Source of the DNA: Selenomonadales bacterium
Lineage (GTDB): Bacteria > Bacillota > Negativicutes > Sporomusales > UBA7701
Assembly (NCBI GenBank): GCA_018434945.1
Contig: JAHDOI010000007.1
Span: 25,331-89,330, forward strand
Length of the DNA: 64,000 bases
Direction of reading: 5' to 3'
In this document: positions 9,110 through 16,412 of the stretch, piece by piece
Position numbering within the stretch: the first letter of the stretch is position 1
Layout of the letters: every line of letters begins with the position of its first letter
Translations under genes and position numbers: made by a program
The notes under the pieces: generated by a model
What the model saw: the letters and a program-made list of their open reading frames with translations, nothing else
The model's database searches: none
What the model was told of the DNA's origin: nothing

Positions 9110-10408
9110 GTGCCGAAAGTGGCGTTTACGACATTGGGCTGCAAAGTCAATCAGTTCGAGACGGAAACGATGGAAGGGCTGTTCAAGGCGCGCGGCTATG
9201 AGGTCGTGGCTTTCGACCAGCCTGCCGATGTCTATGTGGTCAATACCTGTTCGGTTACCCACCTGGGCGAGCGCAAGTCGCGTCAGCTCATCCGCCGCGC
9301 GACCCGCACGAGCCCCGGCGCCACGGTGGTGGTCACCGGCTGCTACGCCCAGGTGTCGCCCGGCGAGGTTGAGGCCATCCCCGGGGTGGACGTGATTGTC
9401 GGCACCCAAGACCGCCAGCGGATCGTCGACCTGGCCGAAGAGGCGGCGGCAAGCCGCCGGCAGATCAGTGCGGTCGGCGATATAATGGCTGCCGGGGAAT
9501 TCGAGGATATCCCGCTGTTCGCCGCCCCCGGCCGCACCCGCGCCTTTCTGAAGATTCAGGAGGGCTGCGCCAATTTCTGCACATATTGCATTATCCCGTA
9601 CGCCCGCGGTCCGCTGCGTTCCCGTCCTTTGCCCAGCATCGAGCGGGAGGCGGCGAAGTTCGTCGCCGCCGGCTTCCGGGAGATCGTCCTGACGGGCATC
9701 CATCTTGGCGCGTACGGTCAGGATACGGGTGGCGCGACAACGCTTACCGACGCGGTGCGGCAGGTGCTGGCCGTGCCTGGGGTGGCGAGGCTGCGGTTAG
9801 GGTCGCTGGAGTCGATCGAGGTTTCGGGCGCGCTTATCGACGTGATGCGGGAGGACGAGCGCCTCTGCCCCCATCTGCACCTGCCGCTCCAGGCGGGCGA
9901 CGATGCCGTGCTGGCGGCGATGAACCGCCACTACACCACGGCTGAATTCCGCGATCTCGTCCGCGGCATCCAGGACCGCGTGCCGGATATCGCGGTAACG
10001 ACGGATATCATCGTCGGCTTCCCCGGCGAGACGGAGGAGCAGTTTGCCAATACGCTCGCGTTCGCGGCCGGCATGAACTTTGCCCGCATCCATGTTTTCC
10101 CGTATTCGCGCCGTAAGGGGACACCGGCGGCCGGCTTCCCCGGGCAGGTGGGCGAGAGGGAGAAAAAGAGGCGGGCTGCGGCGCTGCAAGACCTCGCCGA
10201 CCGGCAGGCGGCATCTTTCCACGAACGCTTCCTGGGCCGCGAGCTGAAGGTGTTGTTCGAGCCGGCGGCCGACGGGGGCGTCGAGGGGCTGACAGGCAAT
10301 TATCTGCGCGTGTATACGGACGGCGACGGCAGCCTGGCGCGCGAGCTCCGCCCTGTCAGGCTTGTGCGGCTTTACAAGGACGGGTTGTGGGGTGAAATCG
10401 TCGGCTAA
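9110..10408 (+). CDS. mtaB: tRNA t6A37 methylthiotransferase MtaB
   Basis: MtaB (432 aa) converts t6A37 to ms2t6A37 in tRNAs reading ANN codons. The N-terminal MTTase domain has cysteines C11, C47 and C78 (auxiliary 4Fe-4S cluster). The radical SAM motif CANFCTYC sits at about 153-160, and the C-terminus is TRAM-like. PYARGPLRSRP is typical of the MtaB/YqeV branch rather than MiaB. The GTG at 9110 gives MPKVAFTTLGCKVNQ and has GGGGGT 8 bases upstream; in-frame TTG codons at 9086 and 9095 are alternatives. Confidence 0.93.
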   Translation: MPKVAFTTLGCKVNQFETETMEGLFKARGYEVVAFDQPADVYVVNTCSVTHLGERKSRQLIRRATRTSPGATVVVTGCYAQVSPGEVEAIPGVDVIVGTQDRQRIVDLAEEAAASRRQISAVGDIMAAGEFEDIPLFAAPGRTRAFLKIQEGCANFCTYCIIPYARGPLRSRPLPSIEREAAKFVAAGFREIVLTGIHLGAYGQDTGGATTLTDAVRQVLAVPGVARLRLGSLESIEVSGALIDVMREDERLCPHLHLPLQAGDDAVLAAMNRHYTTAEFRDLVRGIQDRVPDIAVTTDIIVGFPGETEEQFANTLAFAAGMNFARIHVFPYSRRKGTPAAGFPGQVGEREKKRRAAALQDLADRQAASFHERFLGRELKVLFEPAADGGVEGLTGNYLRVYTDGDGSLARELRPVRLVRLYKDGLWGEIVG

Positions 10409-10518
10409 TTTTTCCCTGCCGGTCTTGGGTGGCAGGATATCAAAGAAAAAGGCAGAATATTTTCCTAAAAACGCGTATACTACTAAGCGGTGAAGCGCGG
10501 CGGAGAGGAAGAGCATTT

Positions 10519-10869
10519 GTGAAGCAGGAAGACTGTATTTTCTGCAAGATCGCGGCCAAAGAGATTCCCGCAAAGATTATTTATGAGGATGAGCATGTCG
10601 TCGCTTTCCCCGATATCAAGCCGGCGGCTCCCGTTCATGTCCTCGTTGTGCCCAAACGCCATATCCCGCACATCTGCGAGACCTGCGAGGGCGATATCCC
10701 CCTCCTGGGGCATATCATGACCGTCATCCCCAAGGTCGCCGCCCAGCTCGGGCTGGCGGAGGAGGGCTTCCGCACGGTGGTAAACACCAAGGATAACGGC
10801 GGCCAGACGGTTTATCACATCCATTGGCATATTCTCGGCGGGCGGTTCATGAGTTGGCCTCCGGGCTAA
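10519..10869 (+). CDS. hinT: HIT family hydrolase (HinT-like)
   Basis: This 116-aa histidine-triad protein is probably a purine nucleoside phosphoramidase. The N-terminus DCIFCKIAAKEIPAKIIYED and the catalytic triad HIHWHIL (H100, H102, H104) are intact. Length is normal for HinT. The GTG at 10519 follows GGAGAGG by about 10 bases; longer in-frame starts give a non-homologous extension. It lies just upstream of the strong rpsU promoter. Confidence 0.93.
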   Translation: MKQEDCIFCKIAAKEIPAKIIYEDEHVVAFPDIKPAAPVHVLVVPKRHIPHICETCEGDIPLLGHIMTVIPKVAAQLGLAEEGFRTVVNTKDNGGQTVYHIHWHILGGRFMSWPPG

Positions 10870-10871
10870 TA

Positions 10872-10901
10872 TTGACAGTGCTTGTCGTTATCGTGTATAA
10901 T
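10872..10901 (+). promoter_or_regulatory. Consensus sigma-A promoter for rpsU
   Basis: TTGACA (10872-10877) and TATAAT (10896-10901) are both perfect hexamers, with an 18-base spacer. It begins 3 bases after the hinT stop and is 58 bases before the rpsU start. Confidence 0.9.
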
Positions 10902-10958
10902 TTTGTGGTGAATGTATAAGTAATCTTCCCCAGGTCTGTAGTGGAGGGAGGGAGATAT

Positions 10959-11138
10959 ATGTCAGAAGTCAAAGTGGGAAAAAACGAAACACTGGACAGC
11001 GCACTCCGCAGATTTAAACGTACCTGCCAAAAAGCGGGCGTTCTTTCCGAAGTGAGAAAACGCGAGCACTACGAAAAACCGAGCGTTAAGCGGAAGAAGA
11101 AATCCGAAGCGGCGCGCAAACGGAAATTCAAGAGCTAA
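10959..11138 (+). CDS. rpsU: 30S ribosomal protein S21
   Basis: S21 (59 aa) is a small basic protein of the 30S platform. It shows the family pattern [19 protein letters not shown] and an Arg/Lys-rich tail ([15 protein letters not shown]). The ATG at 10959 is preceded by GGAGGGAGGGAG; an upstream ATG at 10941 would add six residues containing the ribosome binding site itself. It is followed by yqeY, as in Bacillus. Confidence 0.97.
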   Translation: MSEVKVGKNETLDSALRRFKRTCQKAGVLSEVRKREHYEKPSVKRKKKSEAARKRKFKS

Positions 11139-11194
11139 ACCGCCACAGGCAATCGCAGGCGCGCGGACCCATACAAGTTCCGGAGGTTTCCGCC

Positions 11195-11647
11195 ATGTCG
11201 ATCAAGGAAAGACTAAATGAAGACATGAAACAGGCGATGAAGGATAAGGAGGCCGGCAAGCTGCGCCTCTCCGTCATCCGTATGGTGCGCGCCAGCGTCA
11301 AGAATGTCGAGATCGACCGCAAAAAGGAACTCGGCGACGAGGATGTGCTGGACGTTTTGGCCAAAGAGGTCAAGATGCGGCGCGACTCGCTCGAGGAGTT
11401 CAAGAAGGGCAACCGGCCTGATTTGGTTGCCGGCCTCGAGCAGGAGATCGACATTCTGATGGGCTATCTCCCCCAACAGCTCAGCGACGAGGAAGTCCGC
11501 GCCCTTGTGGCCGAGGCCGTCGCCCAGACCGGCGCCGCCGGACCGAAGGATATGGGCAAGGTTATGTCCGCCCTGATGCCGAAGGTCAAGGGCAGAGCCG
11601 ACGGCAAGACGGTCAACGCCATGGTCAAGGACGCGCTGAACAGGTAA
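11195..11647 (+). CDS. yqeY: GatB/YqeY domain protein
   Basis: This 150-aa YqeY-family protein is related to the tail domain of the GatB amidotransferase subunit. Family features are LRLSVIRMVRASVKN, LEQEIDILMGYLPQQLSDEE and a C-terminal helical YqeY domain. Its role is not firmly established; a link to tRNA-dependent amidation is proposed from homology. It is co-transcribed with rpsU and ends at an intrinsic terminator. Confidence 0.92.
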   Translation: MSIKERLNEDMKQAMKDKEAGKLRLSVIRMVRASVKNVEIDRKKELGDEDVLDVLAKEVKMRRDSLEEFKKGNRPDLVAGLEQEIDILMGYLPQQLSDEEVRALVAEAVAQTGAAGPKDMGKVMSALMPKVKGRADGKTVNAMVKDALNR

Positions 11648-11655
11648 ATGAGATG

Positions 11656-11697
11656 AAAAGCCGGTATCCGCAAGGATACCGGCTTTTGTTTTGTTGA
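11656..11697 (+). terminator. Intrinsic terminator of rpsU-yqeY
   Basis: A 14-bp stem (11656-11669 with 11674-11687) closes a GCAA tetraloop and is followed by a T-rich tract. Confidence 0.92.
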
Positions 11698-11715
11698 TAT
11701 TTTATACAAGCATAA

Positions 11716-11902
11716 GGCCGTTCAGAAAGCCCCAGATGCTAGGAAGGGCAAGGACGCGACCGGAGGCGTACTCGGATGTACGCCGAGGGAGCGGCTCGTG
11801 CACTGATCGTTGCAGACGGTATGCATCAGGCATAATGCGCTGATGGAGTTCCGGACACAGAACGCCAGAACTGACAACGCAGATGGGGCTTTATCAACGG
11901 CC
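11716..11902 (-). repeat. Dispersed intergenic inverted-repeat element, copy 3 (expanded core)
   Basis: The arms GGCCGTTCAGAAAGCCCCA and TGGGGCTTTATCAACGGCC bound a 187-bp copy in reverse orientation. About 65 bases of extra sequence occupy the core compared with 119-bp copies. The inner arm pair is AAAGCCCC/GGGGCTTT, with one C fewer on both sides than in copies 6 and 7. Confidence 0.8.
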
Positions 11903-11917
11903 GGGAATGTGAGGGAA

Positions 11918-12117
11918 TGAAAAAAGGCAGGTCTTTCGACCTGCCCAACTTGTAATGTGAAGCGGCGTATGTTGCTGCGTCTGCTGCTGCGAAAAGGCTG
12001 CGGCTGTGAGATGTATGGTGCGGTGGCGGGTGGTGCGATGAGGGGGCGATAGTTGCTGCGGTCATTGCCGTCTGAAAAAGAAAAAGGTTGGTGCGATTGT
12101 TTGCTTCACTATTACGC
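11918..12117 (-). ncRNA. Candidate orphan leader / small RNA with intrinsic terminator
   Basis: Read on the minus strand, a promoter-like site is followed by about 200 G-poor, C-rich bases and then a terminator: an 8-bp stem (11926-11933 with 11938-11945) with a GAAA loop on that strand and a run of T. No minus-strand gene follows, so the unit looks like a free-standing small RNA or a detached attenuator. C-rich unpaired segments (CGCCCCCTCATCG, CACCACCCGCCACC) could pair with Shine-Dalgarno sequences. Function is inference. Confidence 0.4.
12062..12109 (-). CDS. Putative 15-residue Phe-rich leader peptide
   Basis: A GTG start with AGGAG seven bases upstream would encode MKQTIAPTFFFFRRQ and then TGA. 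Four consecutive Phe codons resemble an attenuation leader peptide, and a terminator follows downstream on the same strand. No amino-acid biosynthetic gene follows it, however. It may simply be a pyrimidine-rich stretch. Confidence 0.3.
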   Translation of the reverse strand: MKQTIAPTFFFFRRQ

Positions 12118-12123
12118 TCCTAG

Positions 12124-12152
12124 AAGATATCATATATAAAGTAAAAGGTCAA
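12124..12152 (-). promoter_or_regulatory. Minus-strand promoter of the orphan leader/small RNA
   Basis: On the minus strand TTGACC (12147-12152) and TATCTT (12124-12129) are spaced by 17 bases, with an extended -10 TG one base before the -10. The predicted transcription start is near 12117. Confidence 0.5.
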
Positions 12153-12308
12153 GCTTCCTTTAAAAAATAAAAATGTTTGAAAGAGTTGCAAAATTTTAAA
12201 AATATACCGCCGGGGTGATCGTTGCGCGCTTTGCCTTTCACGCAAGAGAGGAATGGCGCAGGCGGATGCCGAATACACTAAGGCAATAATATACCTGGGA
12301 GGATAGTT

Positions 12309-13607
12309 ATGCGCCGGTTCGCATTTTTGCTGGCACTGGCCCTGCTCGTTACCCTGGCCGCCGCTCCGGCGGCCCACGGCGACGCCGGCGGGCCGGTGAT
12401 CGTCATCAATATCAAGGGCGAGATCGACGGCGGACAGGCCGCCCTCGTCCATAAGGCGATGACCGAGGCCAAGACGAAGAACGCCCGGGCCGTCCTGGTG
12501 GAGATCGATACTTTCGGCGGTCTGGTGGACGCGGCTACCGTCATCCGCGACAAGATCAGCGAAGCTCCTGTAGAGACCATCTGCCATATCAAGAACAGGG
12601 CATGGTCGGCGGGCGCGCTGATCGCCATCGCCCACAAGAAGATCGCGATCGCTCCCGGCGGCAGCATCGGGGCGGCCGAGCCCATCCCGGCGACCGAGAA
12701 GACGATCGCCGCTCTCAAGGCCGAGTTTGCCGCGACCGCCAACAAGTCGGGCCGCAACCCCAGGGTGGCGGAGGCGATGGTCGACAAGACGCTCGGGCTG
12801 CCGGGCTACGCCGAGCCAGGGCAGATCCTCGCCCTGACCGATTATCAGGCTGTTAAGGTGGGATACGCCGACCTGGTGGCCGCGGAGCGGGCCGATGTGC
12901 TGGCCCATTTCGGGCTGGCCGGCGCGCCGGTGGTGGAATATCACCAGGGGTGGGCGGAAAAACTGGCCGGCTGGCTTTCGAACCCGGTGGTCAAGTCGGC
13001 GCTGCTTTCGCTCATATTCCTGGCGATCATGACGGAGATCAAGACCGCCGGCCTGGGTGTGGCCGCTCTCGTCGGCCTGGGCGCGGTGCTGCTGTTCTTC
13101 GCCAGTCAGTGGCTTAGCGGCCTGGCGGGCTGGGTGGAGATCGCGCTGTTTATCGCCGGCGCGGTGCTGATTGTTATCGAGATATATACGCCGGGGATGG
13201 GTGTTTTCGGCCTGGGCGGCATCCTCTGCATCCTGGCGAGCTTTTTCCTGACGCTGGGCGGCGATCTTTCCGCCCTCAACCTGATGGCGGTCAGCCTGGT
13301 CATCGCTATCGGCGTTTTCCTGCTGATCGTGAAAAAGCTGCCTTCCAGCAGGCTGTGGGCGCGGCTGGTCCTAAAAGACGCCGAGACCACGACCGCGGGC
13401 TTCGTTTCGGGCGACGATTACCAGGGCTACCTCGGCCGGACGGGGGTCGTACTGACCATCCTGCGGCCGGCCGGGGTTATCGATATCGACGGCACTCACC
13501 TGGATGTGGTGTCGGAAGGACAGTACATTGTAGCCGGAACCAAGGTCAAGGTGGTGAGCGTCAGCGGCAACCGCATCGTCGTTCGCCCGGTAGCAGACCA
13601 AGAATAG
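12309..13607 (+). CDS. nfeD: NfeD-family membrane protein with ClpP-like serine protease domain
   Basis: This 432-aa protein has an N-terminal signal segment (about 1-24, ending PAAHGDA) and a ClpP/SppA-like protease domain. That domain carries [13 protein letters not shown] and [15 protein letters not shown], whose Ser is the likely nucleophile. Four or five membrane segments (about 220-345) and a C-terminal OB-fold NfeD domain follow. It precedes floA by 19 bases; the nfeD-floA pairing (yqeZ-yqfA in Bacillus) is conserved and the two proteins are thought to act together in membrane microdomains. RBS GGGAGGA. Confidence 0.93.
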   Translation: MRRFAFLLALALLVTLAAAPAAHGDAGGPVIVINIKGEIDGGQAALVHKAMTEAKTKNARAVLVEIDTFGGLVDAATVIRDKISEAPVETICHIKNRAWSAGALIAIAHKKIAIAPGGSIGAAEPIPATEKTIAALKAEFAATANKSGRNPRVAEAMVDKTLGLPGYAEPGQILALTDYQAVKVGYADLVAAERADVLAHFGLAGAPVVEYHQGWAEKLAGWLSNPVVKSALLSLIFLAIMTEIKTAGLGVAALVGLGAVLLFFASQWLSGLAGWVEIALFIAGAVLIVIEIYTPGMGVFGLGGILCILASFFLTLGGDLSALNLMAVSLVIAIGVFLLIVKKLPSSRLWARLVLKDAETTTAGFVSGDDYQGYLGRTGVVLTILRPAGVIDIDGTHLDVVSEGQYIVAGTKVKVVSVSGNRIVVRPVADQE

Positions 13608-13626
13608 TATCGGAGGAGAGTGTCTA

Positions 13627-14625
13627 ATGGCGACTTTAATCAGCAGCGTGTTCGTACTGGTTCTGTTTATCATCGGTCTGGCCCTGTTCCTGCATTTCGT
13701 TCCCCTGGGCCTGTGGATTTCGGCCATCGCCGCCGGTGTCCATGTGGGGATTTTTACCCTCATCGGCATGCGGCTGCGACGCGTGCCCCCGTCCCAGATC
13801 GTGCTGCCGCTCATCAAGGCCAATAAGGCGGGCCTGAATGTCAATGTCAATCAGCTCGAGGCTCACTTTCTGGCCGGCGGCAACGTCGACCGCGTTATCG
13901 ACGCCCTGATCGCCGCCCACCGGGCGCAGATCGCCCTGCCGTTCGAGCGTTCGGCGGCTATCGATCTGGCCGGCCGCAATGTGCTGGAGGCGGTGCAGAT
14001 GAGCGTCAATCCCAAGGTAATCGAGACACCGTTCGTTTCCGCGGTGGCCAAGAACGGCATCGAGCTCAAGGTCAAGGCCCGGGTTACTGTCCGCGCCAAC
14101 ATCGACCGCTTGGTGGGCGGCGCCGGCGAGCAGACGATCATCGCCCGCGTCGGCGAGGGCATTGTCACCAGCGTCGGTTCGGCGACCGACCACAAGGATG
14201 TGCTGGAGAACCCCGACCATATTTCGCGAACAGTGTTGGCGAAAGGCCTCGACGCCGGGACGGCGTTCGAGATTCTGTCGATCGATATCGCCGACGTGGA
14301 TGTGGGCCGCAACATCGGCGCCGAGCTGATGACCGACCAGGCCGAGGCCGAGAAGCGCGTGGCGCAGGCGAAGGCCGAGGAGCGGCGGGCGATGGCGGTG
14401 GCCAAGGAACAGGAGATGAAGGCCTTCACCCAGGAGATGCAGGCCAAGGTCGTCGAGGCCCAGGCCGACGTGCCGAAGGCGCTGTCCGTGGCTCTCAAGG
14501 AGGGCCGCCTCGGGGTGATGGATTACTATAATATGAACAATATCCTGGCCGACACCCAGATGCGGGAGACGATCAGCAAGGCCGGGCCGGCGTCGCCGTC
14601 GATCAAGCCTGAAGAGAAGAAATAG
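13627..14625 (+). CDS. floA: Flotillin-like protein FloA
   Basis: FloA (332 aa) scaffolds functional membrane microdomains. Two N-terminal hydrophobic segments (about 5-25 and 29-47) lead to a PHB/SPFH-like domain ([20 protein letters not shown]). A long Glu/Ala/Lys coiled coil (about 238-285) and a short Pro-rich tail follow. Length and sequence match Bacillus YqfA closely in pattern. GGAGGAGAGTGTCTA provides the ribosome binding site. Confidence 0.96.
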   Translation: MATLISSVFVLVLFIIGLALFLHFVPLGLWISAIAAGVHVGIFTLIGMRLRRVPPSQIVLPLIKANKAGLNVNVNQLEAHFLAGGNVDRVIDALIAAHRAQIALPFERSAAIDLAGRNVLEAVQMSVNPKVIETPFVSAVAKNGIELKVKARVTVRANIDRLVGGAGEQTIIARVGEGIVTSVGSATDHKDVLENPDHISRTVLAKGLDAGTAFEILSIDIADVDVGRNIGAELMTDQAEAEKRVAQAKAEERRAMAVAKEQEMKAFTQEMQAKVVEAQADVPKALSVALKEGRLGVMDYYNMNNILADTQMRETISKAGPASPSIKPEEKK

Positions 14626-14634
14626 GCGGCCGTC

Positions 14635-15096
14635 ATGTGGGATATTATCGTACCCCTTATTTTGATGGCCATATTCTACCTGCTGCCGGAAATCCTCAAG
14701 AGGAAGCGGCGCCAGGAGGAATATAAATATCCGGAGATTCCCGGCGAGGTGCCGCCGCCGGTCGAAACGAGGCCGCCGGCCGAAGAGCGGCGGCCGGCGG
14801 AAAGGCCGCTGCCCCAGCCGGCGCCGGCCCGTGTGCCGATGCCCGATATCGTGCTGCCGCCGGCGGATGAGGAACGCCCCCGGCCGGTCTTCGTCCACCG
14901 GCCGCCGGAGCCCAACCCCAAGCCAGTGGAGCCGAACTATATGCCGAAGGAGACGCCGGTCGCGGCGGCTGCGGACGAGGCCTGCCCGTGGGACGGACGT
15001 CTCGATCAGGCGGCGGTGGTCAACGGCATCATTTTCGCGGAGATCATCCAGCCGCCGCGGTGCAAGCGGCCGCTGCACAGTCCTTTTCAACGCTGA
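14635..15096 (+). CDS. Small single-pass membrane protein with Pro-rich cytoplasmic tail, unknown function
   Basis: I do not recognise this 153-aa protein. It opens with one hydrophobic helix (about 3-20, IIVPLILMAIFYLLP) followed by a Lys/Arg cluster, indicating an N-out, C-in topology. A long Pro/Glu-rich segment (about 40-115) and a conserved-looking end (AAVVNGIIFAEIIQPPRCKRP) follow. It starts 9 bases after floA and ends just before a terminator, so it is probably the third gene of the nfeD-floA unit. An accessory role in microdomains is a guess from position. Confidence 0.75.
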   Translation: MWDIIVPLILMAIFYLLPEILKRKRRQEEYKYPEIPGEVPPPVETRPPAEERRPAERPLPQPAPARVPMPDIVLPPADEERPRPVFVHRPPEPNPKPVEPNYMPKETPVAAAADEACPWDGRLDQAAVVNGIIFAEIIQPPRCKRPLHSPFQR

Positions 15097-15104
15097 GCTT
15101 TTCA

Positions 15105-15139
15105 GGAACCGCCGGGAAGATCCCGGCGGTTCCTTTTTT
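15105..15139 (+). terminator. Intrinsic terminator of the nfeD-floA unit
   Basis: A 13-bp perfect stem (15105-15117 with 15121-15133) with an AGA loop is followed by TTTTTTG. Confidence 0.93.
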
Positions 15140-15224
15140 GTGCGACTGGCGGCGGCAGGAATGATTTGAACGAATGTCGAAATATTGAATAAATTGCCAG
15201 GTTCAGTGATGATGAGGTGTAGCT

Positions 15225-16412
15225 ATGGATGCAACAGTTTTCGTTGAACCGGATTCGCTATTGGAATTGCGCAAGTTCGTAGCCCCGGAGTTCGTGTTCG
15301 GCCTGGAGGCCCGCAAGCTTGTCGGCCGCTACGCCCAGAATGTCGGCGCCAGGAAGGTTTTGCTGGTTACCGACAGGATTCTCCACGCCACGACGCCATG
15401 GGTGAAGGAGACGGCGGCGACACTGGCGGAGTACGGCGTCCCCTGCGTTGTTTTCGATGCTGTGAGCCCCAATCCCCGGTCCGCGGAGGTGACGGCCGGA
15501 GCCGCCCTCTATGAGCGCGAGCGCTGCAACGCGGTGGTGGCGGTGGGCGGCGGCAGCGTGATGGACTGCGCCAAGGGGATCGGCATCGTTTGTTCGAACG
15601 GCGGCAGTATCCTCGATTTCGAGGGCGTGGACCGCATCGGCCGCCCGATGCCGCCGCTGATTTGCGTGCCCACTACCAGCGGCACCGCTTCGGAGGTTTC
15701 CCAGTTTACCATCATTCTCGACGAGAGCCGCAAAACGAAGATCGCGATCGTCAGCAAGGCGACGGTGCCAGATATCGGCCTTGTCGATCCGGCCACTACC
15801 ACGACAATGTCCCCTTATCTCACCGCCTGCACTGGCATGGATGCACTCACTCATGCCGTGGAGGCTTTCGTGTCCAACGCGAGTTCGCCGATAACCGACC
15901 TGCACGCTCTGGAGGCCATCCGCCTTATCCACGGGGCTTTGCCGGAGGTTATCGCCCGCCCGGACGATATCGCCTGGCGCGGCCGGATGATGCTGGGCAG
16001 CCTGCAGGCCGGACTGGCGTTTTCGAACGCCATCCTCGGGGCGGTACACGCCATGGCCCACAGTCTCGGCGGCTTTCTCGACCTGCCTCACGGCGAATGC
16101 AACGCCATCCTCCTGGGGCCGGTGATCGCCGGCAATTACGGGGCCGCGAGGGAGAAATACGCGGCGGTGGGGAGGGTCTTCGGTCTGGCTCTTGCCGGCA
16201 TGACCGACGAAGCGGCCGCGACCGCGCTGAGGGATGCGGTGGAATCTTTCCGGCGCAGGGTGGGGATAACGGCGACGCTGGCCAGCCTTGGGGTGGAAAA
16301 GTCGGCGGTGCCGACTTTGGCCGCGCTGGCCCTCAAGGACGCCTGCATGGCGACAAACCCCCGTATACTGTCGCTGCGCGATACGGAGGCCATTTATGAA
16401 AGCGCCTTCTGA
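15225..16412 (+). CDS. Iron-containing alcohol dehydrogenase
   Basis: This 395-aa NAD(P)-dependent, metal-containing (group III) alcohol dehydrogenase has the nucleotide-binding motif GGGSVMDCAKG (about 108-118) and PTTSGTASEVSQF. The metal-site region GMDALTHAVEAF is followed by HAMAHSLGGFLDLPHGECN, which supplies the His ligands. The substrate cannot be predicted. Its 3' end overlaps the start of the next gene by 17 bases, which ties it to a c-di-GMP protein. TTGAAT-N17-GATGAT at 15185-15213 is a possible promoter. Confidence 0.93.
   Translation: MDATVFVEPDSLLELRKFVAPEFVFGLEARKLVGRYAQNVGARKVLLVTDRILHATTPWVKETAATLAEYGVPCVVFDAVSPNPRSAEVTAGAALYERERCNAVVAVGGGSVMDCAKGIGIVCSNGGSILDFEGVDRIGRPMPPLICVPTTSGTASEVSQFTIILDESRKTKIAIVSKATVPDIGLVDPATTTTMSPYLTACTGMDALTHAVEAFVSNASSPITDLHALEAIRLIHGALPEVIARPDDIAWRGRMMLGSLQAGLAFSNAILGAVHAMAHSLGGFLDLPHGECNAILLGPVIAGNYGAAREKYAAVGRVFGLALAGMTDEAAATALRDAVESFRRRVGITATLASLGVEKSAVPTLAALALKDACMATNPRILSLRDTEAIYESAF

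Noticed and set aside
11826..12065. 79-codon minus-strand open frame (start MTAATIAPSSHHPPPHH) as a histidine leader peptide or protein
   Set aside because: It runs through the terminator hairpin and into repeat copy 3. The His/Pro-rich composition comes from a C-rich strand, and the start has no clear ribosome binding site.
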